Source of the DNA: Hyphomicrobium facile
Lineage (GTDB): Bacteria; Pseudomonadota; Alphaproteobacteria; Rhizobiales; Hyphomicrobiaceae
NCBI RefSeq assembly: GCF_900116175.1
Contig: NZ_FPCH01000002.1
Span: 124,001-188,000, forward strand
Direction: 5' to 3'
Length of the DNA: 64,000 nt
Below the pieces are notes generated by a model, which was not told the DNA's origin, did no database searches, and was given only the letters and a program-made list of their open reading frames with translations. The translations under genes and the position numbers were made by a program. The number at the start of each line of letters is the position of its first letter. Position 1 is the first letter of the stretch. Shown one piece after another: positions 8,951 to 17,520 of this stretch.

Positions 8951-9262
8951 ATGAATTCCTCTGAAACAGGAATGAGAGACATCATGGAAGCACGCCACCT
9001 CATGATTTACCTGGGTCTCAGCACCCTGGCTGTCATTGCAGTCGTCGGCGGGGTTGCCGCGTATCAGCGCACTCAATCCGACGTCCTGGTCGATGTCCCT
9101 GCCGTTCGCGTCGAAACCAACAAAGCGACCGGCGAGACGACAGTCGATGCGCCCTTCGCGCATGTTGAAAAGGACAACCAGGGAACGCGCGTTGAGGCGC
9201 CCGGCGTAAAAATCGACGTTCCTAACCGGGGGCCTTCTACTAATCCGGATCCTTCCCATTAG
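8951..9262 (+). CDS. Small membrane-anchored protein
   Basis: A 103-residue protein with one N-terminal membrane helix (MIYLGLSTLAVIAVVGGVAAY) and a polar valine/aspartate-rich tail with near-repeats (VDVPAVRVETN, VEAPGVKIDVPN) that would form short beta strands outside the membrane. Three ATG codons lie at 8951, 8972 and 8984; the last two are closer to the helix and AGGA precedes them, so the true start may be 8984. The gene ends 24 nt before a strong terminator. No named family recognised. Confidence 0.6.
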   Translation: MNSSETGMRDIMEARHLMIYLGLSTLAVIAVVGGVAAYQRTQSDVLVDVPAVRVETNKATGETTVDAPFAHVEKDNQGTRVEAPGVKIDVPNRGPSTNPDPSH

Positions 9263-9286
9263 GCATTCGGTCGAGCCACGCTCATG

Positions 9287-9320
9287 AGCCGCCCGTTCAG
9301 CAACGGGCGGCTTTTTCTTT
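9287..9320 (+). terminator. Rho-independent terminator
   Basis: An 11-bp perfect stem AGCCGCCCGTT (9287-9297) and AACGGGCGGCT (9302-9312) with a 4-nt loop, followed by TTTTCTTT. It ends the transcript of the small membrane protein. Confidence 0.85.
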
Positions 9321-9324
9321 CGAC

Positions 9325-10119
9325 CTAGCCGATCGTTCTCAGAATACCGCCTTCGACACGTAGAGCCGCGCCGTTCGTGGCCGAGGCTTCTTTCGATGCG
9401 GCGTAGACGACCATATTCGCGACTTCCTCCACGGTTGCGAAGCGCTGGAGGAGCGATGCGGGCCGATGTGTCTGCACAAATGTTGCAGCCATCTCGTCGG
9501 GCGTTTTACCGGTAGCGGCGGCCATCTCGTTCAGAAATTGTTCGACGCCCTCGGATCGCGTCGGACCCGGCAGCACGGCGTTGACGGTGACATTCGTTCC
9601 GGCCGTCAGCTGAGCGAGGCCTTGCGTCAGCGAGAGTTGTGCCGTCTTCGTTAGTCCGTACTGGATCATCTCCGGCGGGATATTCACGGCAGACTCCGAC
9701 GATATGAAAATGATGCGGCCCCAGTTTCGTTCGAGCATGCCGGGCAGGTAGGCACGCGACAGACGCACGCCCGACATCACATTCGTTTCGAAGTAGCGCG
9801 ACCAGTCGGCGTCTGTGATTTCGAAAAACGGCTTGGGTTCGAAGATGCCGGCATTGTTGATCAGGATGTCGACGGACGGAACTGCCTTCGCAAGCGCGTC
9901 ACAGCCTGCGGCTGTCGATACGTCGGCGGCTACACCGGTAACCGCTGCTGCGTTGACGCTGGCGTGGATGGCCGCGATGCCTTTATCGACCGTTTCCTGC
10001 TTCCGGCCGTTGACCACGACTTTCGCACCTGCTTGCGCCAAGCCCTTCGCGATTGCGAGGCCGATGCCGCCCGTGGAACCCGTAACAACCGCCGACTTAT
10101 TCGTGAGATCTACCTTCAT
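9325..10119 (-). CDS. Short-chain dehydrogenase/reductase
   Basis: Classical SDR of 264 residues using NAD(P). The Rossmann motif is TGSTGGIG (about residues 14-21) and NNAG is near 88. The active site contains Ser in ISSESAVN and the YGLTK Tyr/Lys pair, then the family PGP turn (VLPGPTRSEG). The substrate cannot be read from sequence. The ATG at 10119 follows a reasonable leader. An inverted repeat TTTGAA-TAAT-TTCAAA at 10161-10176 lies about 40 nt upstream and could be an operator. Its neighbours (CYTH protein, small membrane protein) do not suggest a pathway. Confidence 0.9.
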   Translation of the reverse strand: MKVDLTNKSAVVTGSTGGIGLAIAKGLAQAGAKVVVNGRKQETVDKGIAAIHASVNAAAVTGVAADVSTAAGCDALAKAVPSVDILINNAGIFEPKPFFEITDADWSRYFETNVMSGVRLSRAYLPGMLERNWGRIIFISSESAVNIPPEMIQYGLTKTAQLSLTQGLAQLTAGTNVTVNAVLPGPTRSEGVEQFLNEMAAATGKTPDEMAATFVQTHRPASLLQRFATVEEVANMVVYAASKEASATNGAALRVEGGILRTIG

Positions 10120-10160
10120 GGGATCAATCCAATTGTCATTGATGCTGCTTCTCGCCGGAA

Positions 10161-10176
10161 TTTGAATAATTTCAAA
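10161..10176. promoter_or_regulatory. Inverted repeat upstream of SDR gene
   Basis: TTTGAA-TAAT-TTCAAA is a perfect 6-bp inverted repeat in the 245-nt intergenic region shared by the divergent SDR and CYTH genes. It may be a regulator site, but no regulator gene is adjacent. Confidence 0.35.
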
Positions 10177-10364
10177 TGGCTGTCAGGCTTTCATGGCGAC
10201 GTATACCCCCGTCTAGCACGGGCGAAGTTTCGGTATCATGCCGATTTACCATCACGGCGGATACGCAATCTTTGCATACATCCGCTACGGTGGACTTCGG
10301 CGATAGGCGCCCTACTTGTCTGGAGGCGTCAGCCATTTAACGCGCACGGCTGGCCGGAGATCGA

Positions 10365-10844
10365 ATGGCAATCGAAATCGAGCGAAAATTTGTTGTACGC
10401 GACGACAGCTGGCGGCAATCGGAGATCGGCTCCGCGCCAATCGAGCAGGCCTATTTTGCGCGCACTCCGCAGGTCAAGTGCCGTATCCGCATTTTTGGCG
10501 ACAACGCCTACATCACGTTGAAGAGCGCAGTGGGCGGACTGTCGCGCCACGAATTCGAATATAAAATACCGGAGGCCGACGCCGTCGAGATGATACGGGA
10601 GTTCAGCATCGAACCGCCCATCACAAAGGTTCGCTACGACGTTCCCTTCAAGGGCAACATCTGGACCGTCGACGTATTCGGGGGCGCGAACGATGGCTTG
10701 GTGCTTGCCGAGATCGAATTGGAGAGCGCCGATCAGGCGATCGCCTTTCCTCCGTGGATCGGTGAAGAGGTGACGAACAATCCGCGCTATGAAAATTCGA
10801 GCCTCGCCCGCACGCCATTCACGACCTGGACCAAAGGCGACTAG
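10365..10844 (+). CDS. CYTH-domain protein (triphosphate tunnel metalloenzyme family)
   Basis: A 159-residue stand-alone CYTH protein. The signature ExExK is present at the very N-terminus (AIEIERKF), followed by beta strands with alternating charged residues lining a tunnel (QVKCRIRIFGDNAYITLKS, EFEYKIP, LAEIELE). Bacterial members hydrolyse inorganic triphosphate or bind triphosphorylated ligands with divalent cations. A GGAG motif about 8 nt before the ATG at 10365 supports the start. It is convergent with the AraC regulator downstream. Confidence 0.9.
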   Translation: MAIEIERKFVVRDDSWRQSEIGSAPIEQAYFARTPQVKCRIRIFGDNAYITLKSAVGGLSRHEFEYKIPEADAVEMIREFSIEPPITKVRYDVPFKGNIWTVDVFGGANDGLVLAEIELESADQAIAFPPWIGEEVTNNPRYENSSLARTPFTTWTKGD

Positions 10845-10860
10845 CCGCCGGATGGCGACT

Positions 10861-11874
10861 TCAGATGCGGAGCGCCGCCTGGCGATAGGCACTCGGCGAT
10901 AGCCCCGTCCACCGGCGGAACGCGCGGGTGAAATGCGCGGGGTCGGAATAGCCGAGCCTCAGCGCGATATCGGTCACCGCAGTTTCGCTCTCCAGCAGCA
11001 ACCGCTTCGCGTTGCGGCTCAGCAGATCGTCGACCAGTTCGATGAACGAGGTGCCGTGCGCGCTTAACCGGCGTTGAAGCGACCGGGACGTCGTCCCGAG
11101 TTTGGCGGCGACCCAATCGATGCGGGGATAACCCTCGTGCAACGCGAGTTCGGTCACCGCCGCCGTCGTCGCCAGAACGTCGCTTTGGCGGGGAACGGGG
11201 GGCTCGCTCCGAACATCGCATTCATCCGATACCGACCCTCCCGAATAGATCGTGTTCCCGAGGAGAGACGCATCGAACTCGATCGCCGGAACGGCGTGCC
11301 CGTGCGAGACGTTCGCTCCGAAAATGTCTTCAAGCGGAGCGCGGGGTGAGCCGAGAGGAAGCGCCGTCATCACCACGCTCGGCCGCCATCTCGGTCCCGC
11401 ATATCCGCGCACGATATCGATGGCGTATCCCAAGGCGAGAAATTCGTTGTGGTGCCGCCCTTCCGTCTCCGGCTCGACGAACTCGATCGACCAGCGGATG
11501 CGCGATCCATGGCGCGAGACGGTGAGGACGGTGGACGTCTGCAGCATGACGTTCAGGCCGGCGTGTGCGCGCATCATCGCCTGGCCGAGTGTCTCTGCCT
11601 TGCATACCCAAGCTCCGAACGCGCTTAGATCCTGGCTCTTCACGGCCCGGCCGAGACGGGCGCCGAAAAAAGCGTCGCCGGTATCGCGGGCCGCCTTCTC
11701 GAGCAGGCGAAACTGTTCGCGGAGCGGCACAATCAATTCCCGCTGCTCGAGAATTGCGAACGGCAAATCGACTTTGCGAAGCACGCGTGCGATCGAGCCG
11801 CCCTGGCATTCCATGAACGTCGCGATCGGGCCAAGGGAACTCGCTCTTGTCACTCCTGAAAGACGAGGCGCCAT
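10861..11874 (-). CDS. AraC-family transcriptional regulator
   Basis: A 337-residue regulator with an N-terminal ligand-binding domain of the arabinose-binding-like type found in OruR/ArgR-like activators (roughly residues 1-190) and a C-terminal double helix-turn-helix. The second HTH contains AVTDIALRLGYSDPAHFTRAF followed by RWTGLSPSAYR, the standard AraC signature. The start at MAPRLSGVT was preferred over an ATG 48 nt upstream because the extra residues (MPFCAKFVRILHW) do not fit the family. It is divergent from the cupin gene at 12012 with a 137-nt gap, so the cupin gene is its most likely target. Confidence 0.88.
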   Translation of the reverse strand: MAPRLSGVTRASSLGPIATFMECQGGSIARVLRKVDLPFAILEQRELIVPLREQFRLLEKAARDTGDAFFGARLGRAVKSQDLSAFGAWVCKAETLGQAMMRAHAGLNVMLQTSTVLTVSRHGSRIRWSIEFVEPETEGRHHNEFLALGYAIDIVRGYAGPRWRPSVVMTALPLGSPRAPLEDIFGANVSHGHAVPAIEFDASLLGNTIYSGGSVSDECDVRSEPPVPRQSDVLATTAAVTELALHEGYPRIDWVAAKLGTTSRSLQRRLSAHGTSFIELVDDLLSRNAKRLLLESETAVTDIALRLGYSDPAHFTRAFRRWTGLSPSAYRQAALRI

Positions 11875-12011
11875 GCACACTGCCCAATGTAAAATTCGGA
11901 CGAATTTGGCGCAAAATGGCAAGCGGGCGAAGGGCCTTCAAGTCACGTTGGCGTTATGAGCGAGCATCATTGATGCGTGCATTCACGTCTAACAAGAAAC
12001 CGGGGTGACCC

Positions 12012-12470
12012 ATGACCACAGTCCTACAGGCAACACCCGCGATGACCGTTCCGTTCGAAGATCATATCGTTTGGTACACGCTCGACGGTTTTCCGCACCT
12101 CGCCTATCATATTTGCGCAGTCGATGAGCAAAAACGCATCGTCGATATTCTGTTCAAGTTCGACGCCAATGCCCAGATTGTGCTGCACCGGCACAGGGCC
12201 GACTACATTACGCTGACGCTCCGCGGAGAGCTGCGCATTTACAACGCCAACGGCCAATTGAAGGAGATCCGCCCGACCGGAGCTTATGTCGCCGGGGCGG
12301 CGAACGGCGAGCCGCATCGCGAAGGCGGCGGCGACGAGGACGTGATCGCGTTCTTCAGCAACCGCAACGTCGACGGTGTCGTCTACGAAATCCTGGATGA
12401 CAACCTCAATACGATTGCGACGCTCGGCATGGAGGAGTTCAAAGCCCTCCACGCCGCGCAACGCGCTTAG
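12012..12470 (+). CDS. Cupin-domain protein
   Basis: A 152-residue single-domain cupin. Motif 1 is recognisable around HRHRADYITLTLRGELRIY, giving two His ligands and a downstream Glu. Motif 2 is in GEPHREGGGDEDVIAFF. Small cupins of this type include acetylacetone dioxygenase-like and ChrR-like proteins, but the substrate is unclear. The ATG follows GGGTGACCC. It is divergent from an AraC regulator, which suggests inducible expression. Its stop overlaps the stop of the L,D-transpeptidase by 3 nt, tail to tail. Confidence 0.85.
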   Translation: MTTVLQATPAMTVPFEDHIVWYTLDGFPHLAYHICAVDEQKRIVDILFKFDANAQIVLHRHRADYITLTLRGELRIYNANGQLKEIRPTGAYVAGAANGEPHREGGGDEDVIAFFSNRNVDGVVYEILDDNLNTIATLGMEEFKALHAAQRA

Positions 12471-13555
12471 TGCCAGCCGTTGTAGGGATCATAGTCGTCG
12501 GCAGGCTGCGTCGCGCCGCGAGCATACGTTCGCGGGCGCGACGCGGCTTTTGCTGTCGCGGCCCGAGGCGCCGAGGCTTTTGCATTTGACGCGATCTTGC
12601 CGCTGAGCGAGCGGACGACCGTCACTTCGGTTCCAACGCGCACGAGCGACGCGAGATGCAGAACATTCTCGTTCAGCATGCGGAAGCAGCCGGAGGATTC
12701 CGCCTTGCCGATCGACTTCGGGTCGTTGGTGCCGTGAATCCGGTAAAGCGTATTGCCGAGATAGATGGCTTTTGCGCCGAGCGGATTGCGAATGCCGCCG
12801 AGCATGCGCTCCGGCAGCTCAGGCTTTCGCCGCCGCATGTCGGCGGGCGGATACCAATCCGGCCAATCGGCAACGCGCGAGACCTTTTCCTTGCCGGTCC
12901 ACGTGAAACCCTGGCGGCCGACGCCGATGGAATAGGCATAGGCCGACGTCGCACTCAGCACGTAGTAGAGCTTGCGCGCGCCGGTATCGATGACGATCGA
13001 TCCCGGTGAATAGGGTCCGCTGAATGCCACCTGTGCCGGCGCGACGGCGCGGATGTAGGGTTTATCGCCGCCGGTCCTTCCAGGTGACTTGCTGAGACGG
13101 GCTTCTTCGTCAGCGGAGGGTGCAGCGTCCCAGGCGCCAAAATCATCGCGTTCGTCGTAGCGCGAAGCGGGATACCGCGGATCGTTGAAGTAATCCCGAT
13201 CGGTCGGCCTCGGATCGCTGTAACGAGGACCGTCATAACGAGGACCATCTCGATCATCGCCGTAGTCAGGATCGCCGTTGTAACGCGGATCGTAGCGGCG
13301 CGGATCGTCGTTGCGACTTCCGGCACGATTGTCGGCACGGTTGTCGACACTGGGTGCGCCGCGACGATCGAAGTAGCGATCGTCGGCATCGCGATCGCTC
13401 TCCGCGGGATCGCTGTAGCGATCATCGTCCTCCGGCAAGACTTGCGCGGGCGGGCGGCGTGGACCATCCCATGGATCCCATTGCTGCGCCGATACATGAC
13501 TTGCGCCGCCCGCTATGGCCGTCGCCGCAACGAACGCAAAAAACAAGGCTTTCAT
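12467..13555 (-). CDS. L,D-transpeptidase with Asp/Arg/Tyr-rich linker
   Basis: Periplasmic YkuD-type enzyme forming 3-3 peptidoglycan cross-links or attaching proteins to peptidoglycan. It has 362 residues. A Sec signal peptide (MKALFFAFVAATAIAGGASHVSA) is followed by a roughly 100-residue low-complexity stretch (residues 43-141) packed with Asp, Arg, Tyr and Pro, and then the YkuD domain (about 180-335). The catalytic motif is intact: HGTN with His about 274 and SSGCFRM with Cys about 290. The ATG at 13555 is chosen because it starts the signal peptide exactly. The linker resembles those of other rhizobial L,D-transpeptidases, but its charge density is striking. Confidence 0.93.
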   Translation of the reverse strand: MKALFFAFVAATAIAGGASHVSAQQWDPWDGPRRPPAQVLPEDDDRYSDPAESDRDADDRYFDRRGAPSVDNRADNRAGSRNDDPRRYDPRYNGDPDYGDDRDGPRYDGPRYSDPRPTDRDYFNDPRYPASRYDERDDFGAWDAAPSADEEARLSKSPGRTGGDKPYIRAVAPAQVAFSGPYSPGSIVIDTGARKLYYVLSATSAYAYSIGVGRQGFTWTGKEKVSRVADWPDWYPPADMRRRKPELPERMLGGIRNPLGAKAIYLGNTLYRIHGTNDPKSIGKAESSGCFRMLNENVLHLASLVRVGTEVTVVRSLSGKIASNAKASAPRAATAKAASRPRTYARGATQPADDYDPYNGWH

Positions 13556-13818
13556 AGAACCCCCGCAACTTTGCTTACCCATTACCCGGGCATACCCGTT
13601 ACTCAGCCAACATCGACGCCGTCTGTCCGGTTCCACAAGTCGAGACGATGATGCGTGATGTGGTCATTCGCGTGGCGAACCGATGGCAGCGAGCGCGATC
13701 GGATTACAAATCGCATTACGAAACCCGGAGTTCGGGAAAGATGTTAGGTCAACCGGTGCGCAAGAATTCACCGAGACAAGCTCGCGTTCTTCGTCGCCTT
13801 AATTGGGCTCGTTGCCGG

Positions 13819-14094
13819 TCAGCGCGACGTTCGCCCTAGAACGTCCATCAGCTCGGCAACCTTCCGGCGCTGATCGGCCGTATCGCCACTCTGAATGGCG
13901 TGTTCCACGCAATGGGCTACGTGATCGCGCAGCACCTCTTCCTCGACGCGGCGGAGAGCTGCGCGGACGGCTGAAATCTGCGTCACGACGTCGATGCAGT
14001 ACCGCCCCTCCTCCACCATTTTGGCGAGGCCGCGAACCTGACCTTCGATGCGGTTCAGGCGTTTCAGACAGGCGGCTTTGGTTTCTTTCTCCAT
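13819..14094 (-). CDS. csoR: CsoR-type copper-sensing repressor
   Basis: A DUF156-family four-helix repressor of 91 residues. The copper ligands fit the CsoR pattern Cys-x24-His-x3-Cys: Cys33 (GRYCIDVV), His58 and Cys62 (RDHVAHC), which is the copper-type set rather than the RcnR nickel/cobalt set. The typical start KRLNRIEGQVRGLAKM is present. The ATG at 14094 is used; ATG codons at 14106 and 14130 overlap or pass the operator and are less likely. It lies divergent to copA with a perfect palindromic operator in the 96-nt gap, giving autoregulation and copper-induced copA expression. Confidence 0.9.
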   Translation of the reverse strand: MEKETKAACLKRLNRIEGQVRGLAKMVEEGRYCIDVVTQISAVRAALRRVEEEVLRDHVAHCVEHAIQSGDTADQRRKVAELMDVLGRTSR

Positions 14095-14104
14095 GCCTTG
14101 ACGC

Positions 14105-14121
14105 ATACCCCATGGGGGTAT
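14105..14121. promoter_or_regulatory. CsoR operator
   Basis: ATACCCC-ATG-GGGGTAT is a perfect 7-bp inverted repeat matching the G-tract palindromes bound by CsoR/RcnR repressors. It lies 10 nt upstream of the csoR ATG and 69 nt upstream of the copA ATG, so one site can repress both genes. Confidence 0.85.
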
Positions 14122-14190
14122 ATCTGTCAATGACGACGATGGTCTCGGCGCCCGTGCACGCGCGCTTTGAGTTCAGCAAGGAATTACATC

Positions 14191-16575
14191 ATGACCGCTG
14201 ATGAGCCGAGGACAGGACCTGAGCAGAGTATTCCCGCAAAGAGCTGCTGCAGTTCGCACGATCACGCAGCGCCCACCCACGCCGGCATCGTGAAAGATCC
14301 GGTGTGCGGCATGACCGTCGATCCGAACACGGCGAAGCATCATGCGGATCATGATGGAAAGACCTATTACTTCTGCTCCGCCGGATGCCGGACCAAGTTC
14401 ATCGCCGACCCAATCAAATATCTGAAACCTGAGGCGGCAAAAGCAGAGCCCGTTCCGGCTGGGGCCATTTACACCTGCCCGATGCATCCGGAAATCAGAC
14501 AGGCGGGTCCCGGTTTCTGCCCTATCTGCGGTATGGCGCTCGAGCCAGAACTCGTTACCGCCGAAGCCCAGCCCAACGCCGAGCTTCAGGACATGACGCG
14601 GCGGCTGTGGATCGGCGCGGCGCTCGCCCTTCCCGTTTTTGTTCTCGAGATGGGCAGTCACCTTTTCAATTTGCATCACATCATCAGTCCAACCGTATCG
14701 AACTGGGTGCAGTTCGCGCTCGCGACACCCGTCGTGCTCTGGGCGGGATTTCCGTTCTTCGAGCGCGGCTGGAAATCGCTCGAGACGCGCAATCTCAACA
14801 TGTTCACGCTGATCGCACTCGGCACGGGCGTCGCGTGGATCTATAGCGTCGTCGCCACGCTGTTCCCGGGCCTCTTTCCGCCGTCGCTTCGGGGAATGGA
14901 CGGCGCCGTGCCGGTCTATTTCGAGGCCGCTGCCGTCATCACGGTGCTCGTTCTCGTCGGGCAGGTCTTGGAACTGCGGGCCCGCGAGCAAACGAGCGGG
15001 GCTATCCGTGCACTTCTCAATCTTGCTCCGAAAACGGCGCGGCTGCTGAAGCCCGATGGCTCGGACGAAGAGGTGCAGATCGAGGCGATTTCGGTCGGCG
15101 ACCGGCTGCGCGTTCGTCCTGGTGAGCGCATCGCCGTCGACGGCAGCGTCGTCGATGGCAAGAGCAACGTCGATGAATCGATGGTGACGGGCGAGCCGCT
15201 TGCCGTTTCGAAAAGCGTTGGAGCGAAAGTCATCGGCGGCACGATCAACGGATCGGGCGCGCTCATCATTCGAGCCGAAAAGGTCGGCCGCGATACGATG
15301 CTCGCGCGCATCGTGCAAATGGTCGCCGAAGCCCAGCGCAGCCGCGCGCCCATTCAACGCCTCGCCGATCAAGTCGCCGGATGGTTCGTGCCGCTCGTCA
15401 TCGCCGTTGCGGTGCTTGCGTTCGCCGCCTGGATGACGTTCGGCCCCGAACCGCGCTTCTCGTATGCGCTCGTTGCCGCCGTTTCCGTGTTGATCATCGC
15501 CTGCCCCTGCGCGCTCGGGCTCGCGACGCCGATGTCGATCATGGTCGGTGTCGGCCGTGGCGCGCAGTCCGGCGTGCTGATCAAGAATGCCGAGGCTCTC
15601 GAGCGCATGGAGAAAATCGACACGCTCGTGGTCGACAAGACCGGCACGCTCACGGAAGGCAAGCCCAAGGTGACCGCGATCCGCACAGCGTCGTCGATCA
15701 GCGAGGCCGATCTCTTGAGGCTCGCGGCCAGTCTCGAGCAGGCGAGCGAGCATCCGCTCGGCGCGGCCATCGTGCTCGAAGCGCGGGACCGAAATATTGC
15801 ACTATCGGATGTTCGCGATTTCGCTTCGCCTTCGGGCAAAGGCGTGTCCGGCGTCATCGAAAATCGCACCGTCGTCATCGGCAATCGAACGATCTTCGAC
15901 GAGAGGGGAATCGATATGTCGGCTCTTGCCGCCGATGCTGACAAACTTCGGGGCGACGGCGCGACGGCCGTTTACGTCGCGATCGACGGCAAAGCGGCGG
16001 GCATCATCGCGGTCGCCGATCCGATCAAGGCGACGACGTTGTCGGCTGTTCGCAAGCTCAAGGCCGACGGCGTCCATGTGGTTATGCTTACGGGCGACAA
16101 CGCGACGACGGCCAAGGCCGTCGCCGCCAAGCTCGGCATCGACGACGTGAAGGCCGACGTTCTACCCGAGGACAAGGCCAATTTCGTTTCTGAGCTCAGG
16201 CGCAAGGGTCGCGCGGTGGCTATGGCCGGCGACGGCGTCAACGATGCGCCGGCGCTCGCCGCGGCCGACGTCGGCATCGCGATGGGAACCGGCACGGACG
16301 TTGCCATCGAAAGCGCCGGCATTACCCTCGTCAAAGGCGACCTCGAAGGGATCGCACGAGCGCGGGAACTCTCGGAAGCGACGATGTCGAATATCCGGCA
16401 GAACCTGTTCTTTGCATTCGTCTATAACGCGGCGGGCGTGCCGATTGCTGCGGGTATTCTGTACCCGGTCTTCGGATTGCTGCTCTCCCCAATCATCGCT
16501 GCGGCGGCGATGGCGCTGTCGTCGGTCAGCGTGATTGCGAATGCGCTTCGGCTTCGTCATACCGACATCGGCTAG
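14191..16575 (+). CDS. copA: Copper-exporting P1B-type ATPase with YHS and HMBD N-terminal domains
   Basis: A 794-residue inner-membrane Cu(I) exporter. It lacks the usual MxCxxC HMA domain. Instead it has a Cys/His-rich start (KSCCSSHDH), a YHS domain (about 34-80, DPVCGMTVD...FCSAGC) and a heavy-metal-binding motif (about 93-120, YTCPMHPEI...[10 protein letters not shown]). Eight membrane segments follow, with the transport motif CPC in [13 protein letters not shown], the phosphorylation site DKTGT and the hinge [10 protein letters not shown]. The ATG at 14191 follows AAGGAA at a good distance; a TTG 24 nt upstream was rejected. The divergent csoR and shared operator imply copper-induced expression. 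Confidence 0.93.
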   Translation: MTADEPRTGPEQSIPAKSCCSSHDHAAPTHAGIVKDPVCGMTVDPNTAKHHADHDGKTYYFCSAGCRTKFIADPIKYLKPEAAKAEPVPAGAIYTCPMHPEIRQAGPGFCPICGMALEPELVTAEAQPNAELQDMTRRLWIGAALALPVFVLEMGSHLFNLHHIISPTVSNWVQFALATPVVLWAGFPFFERGWKSLETRNLNMFTLIALGTGVAWIYSVVATLFPGLFPPSLRGMDGAVPVYFEAAAVITVLVLVGQVLELRAREQTSGAIRALLNLAPKTARLLKPDGSDEEVQIEAISVGDRLRVRPGERIAVDGSVVDGKSNVDESMVTGEPLAVSKSVGAKVIGGTINGSGALIIRAEKVGRDTMLARIVQMVAEAQRSRAPIQRLADQVAGWFVPLVIAVAVLAFAAWMTFGPEPRFSYALVAAVSVLIIACPCALGLATPMSIMVGVGRGAQSGVLIKNAEALERMEKIDTLVVDKTGTLTEGKPKVTAIRTASSISEADLLRLAASLEQASEHPLGAAIVLEARDRNIALSDVRDFASPSGKGVSGVIENRTVVIGNRTIFDERGIDMSALAADADKLRGDGATAVYVAIDGKAAGIIAVADPIKATTLSAVRKLKADGVHVVMLTGDNATTAKAVAAKLGIDDVKADVLPEDKANFVSELRRKGRAVAMAGDGVNDAPALAAADVGIAMGTGTDVAIESAGITLVKGDLEGIARARELSEATMSNIRQNLFFAFVYNAAGVPIAAGILYPVFGLLLSPIIAAAAMALSSVSVIANALRLRHTDIG

Positions 16576-16591
16576 CGAAGGACGCACGCGT

Positions 16592-17305
16592 TCAGTGCAG
16601 TGCCTCTCTGATCACCTCGAACGAGCGCACTTCATAGTTCGGATGGAGATTGTTCAGTATCTCGAGTGGCGGCTCGTCGATTTCGGGCCGCCTCCAGCGG
16701 AGATCGAACGTCAACAAAGTGCGCCCCGGCTCCTTGGTGTGATCTACTCCCTGAAATCGCGCCCTGAAGCCCGAGCCGCGCAGAAGCTCGTCCAAGTCGG
16801 GAAACGGAGGACGGTCGGCGGTCGACGCAACGACGAGGTGGGCCCGCTGATCGCGGGGGATGCGGATGTCGATCCAGGGAAGTGCCGCGAGCGTCAGGAT
16901 TATCAAGACCGTCCCGACTGAGCCGAGTATCAGCTGGCCACCGCCAAAGCAGATGCCGACGACGCTCACCGCCCAGATCGTTGCCGCGGTCGTGACGCCG
17001 GAGACCAAATTCTCGCGTTTCAGAATGACGCCGCCGCCGATGAAGCCAACGCCGGTGAGGATTCCGAGCGGGAGACGCATCACGTCCATGGTCGTGAACG
17101 TGTCCGGCGTCTTGCCTGCAAGACCGAGCAAGATGTTGGCTTGGCTCGTTGCGATGCAGGCGGCAAGGCCGACCAGGACCGTGGTGCGCAGCCCCGCACT
17201 GTGGCTGGCACTCTCCCGGTTCAGACCGATCAAGAAGCTCGCAATCAGTGTTAGGACCAAACGTACCGTGATATCGAGGGCGGTGGGATGTAAGTGCATT
17301 TCCAT
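16592..17305 (-). CDS. MgtC/SapB-family membrane protein
   Basis: A 237-residue protein with the MgtC domain in the first 135 residues: several membrane helices, the motif FLIGLNRE, GLAACIAT and GVGFIGGGVI, all typical. The C-terminal cytoplasmic part (about 150-237) resembles the ACT-like tail of longer family members. MgtC proteins influence Mg2+ limitation responses and F-ATPase activity in pathogens, while most family members are uncharacterised. It converges with copA, only 16 nt apart. Confidence 0.88.
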   Translation of the reverse strand: MEMHLHPTALDITVRLVLTLIASFLIGLNRESASHSAGLRTTVLVGLAACIATSQANILLGLAGKTPDTFTTMDVMRLPLGILTGVGFIGGGVILKRENLVSGVTTAATIWAVSVVGICFGGGQLILGSVGTVLIILTLAALPWIDIRIPRDQRAHLVVASTADRPPFPDLDELLRGSGFRARFQGVDHTKEPGRTLLTFDLRWRRPEIDEPPLEILNNLHPNYEVRSFEVIREALH

Positions 17306-17520
17306 TGCAGAGTTCCTTCCCGTCTTAAGATCGGCACGTCATATTTCGGATGCCTGTTGCGGGCTCAAAATTCATCTGCCGTCGCTCGAAATCATTAACT
17401 TCATCAGCGTAAATTCGACGCCATCTTACCGTTTAAGCCGCCGTCGTTTTACCTCTCGCAGATGAGCTTCGGGCCCGCTATTTTCAAAGCGCCAACAGTA
17501 TCAACATCCGGTGGATTGCC

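Noticed and set aside
13134-13430. Short repeated units that might be a CRISPR-like or satellite array
   Set aside because: The units are irregular, in frame and encode the charged linker of the L,D-transpeptidase.
14173-15753. A 526-codon open frame antisense to copA
   Set aside because: The plus strand encodes a complete P-type ATPase; the antisense product is a low-complexity shadow.
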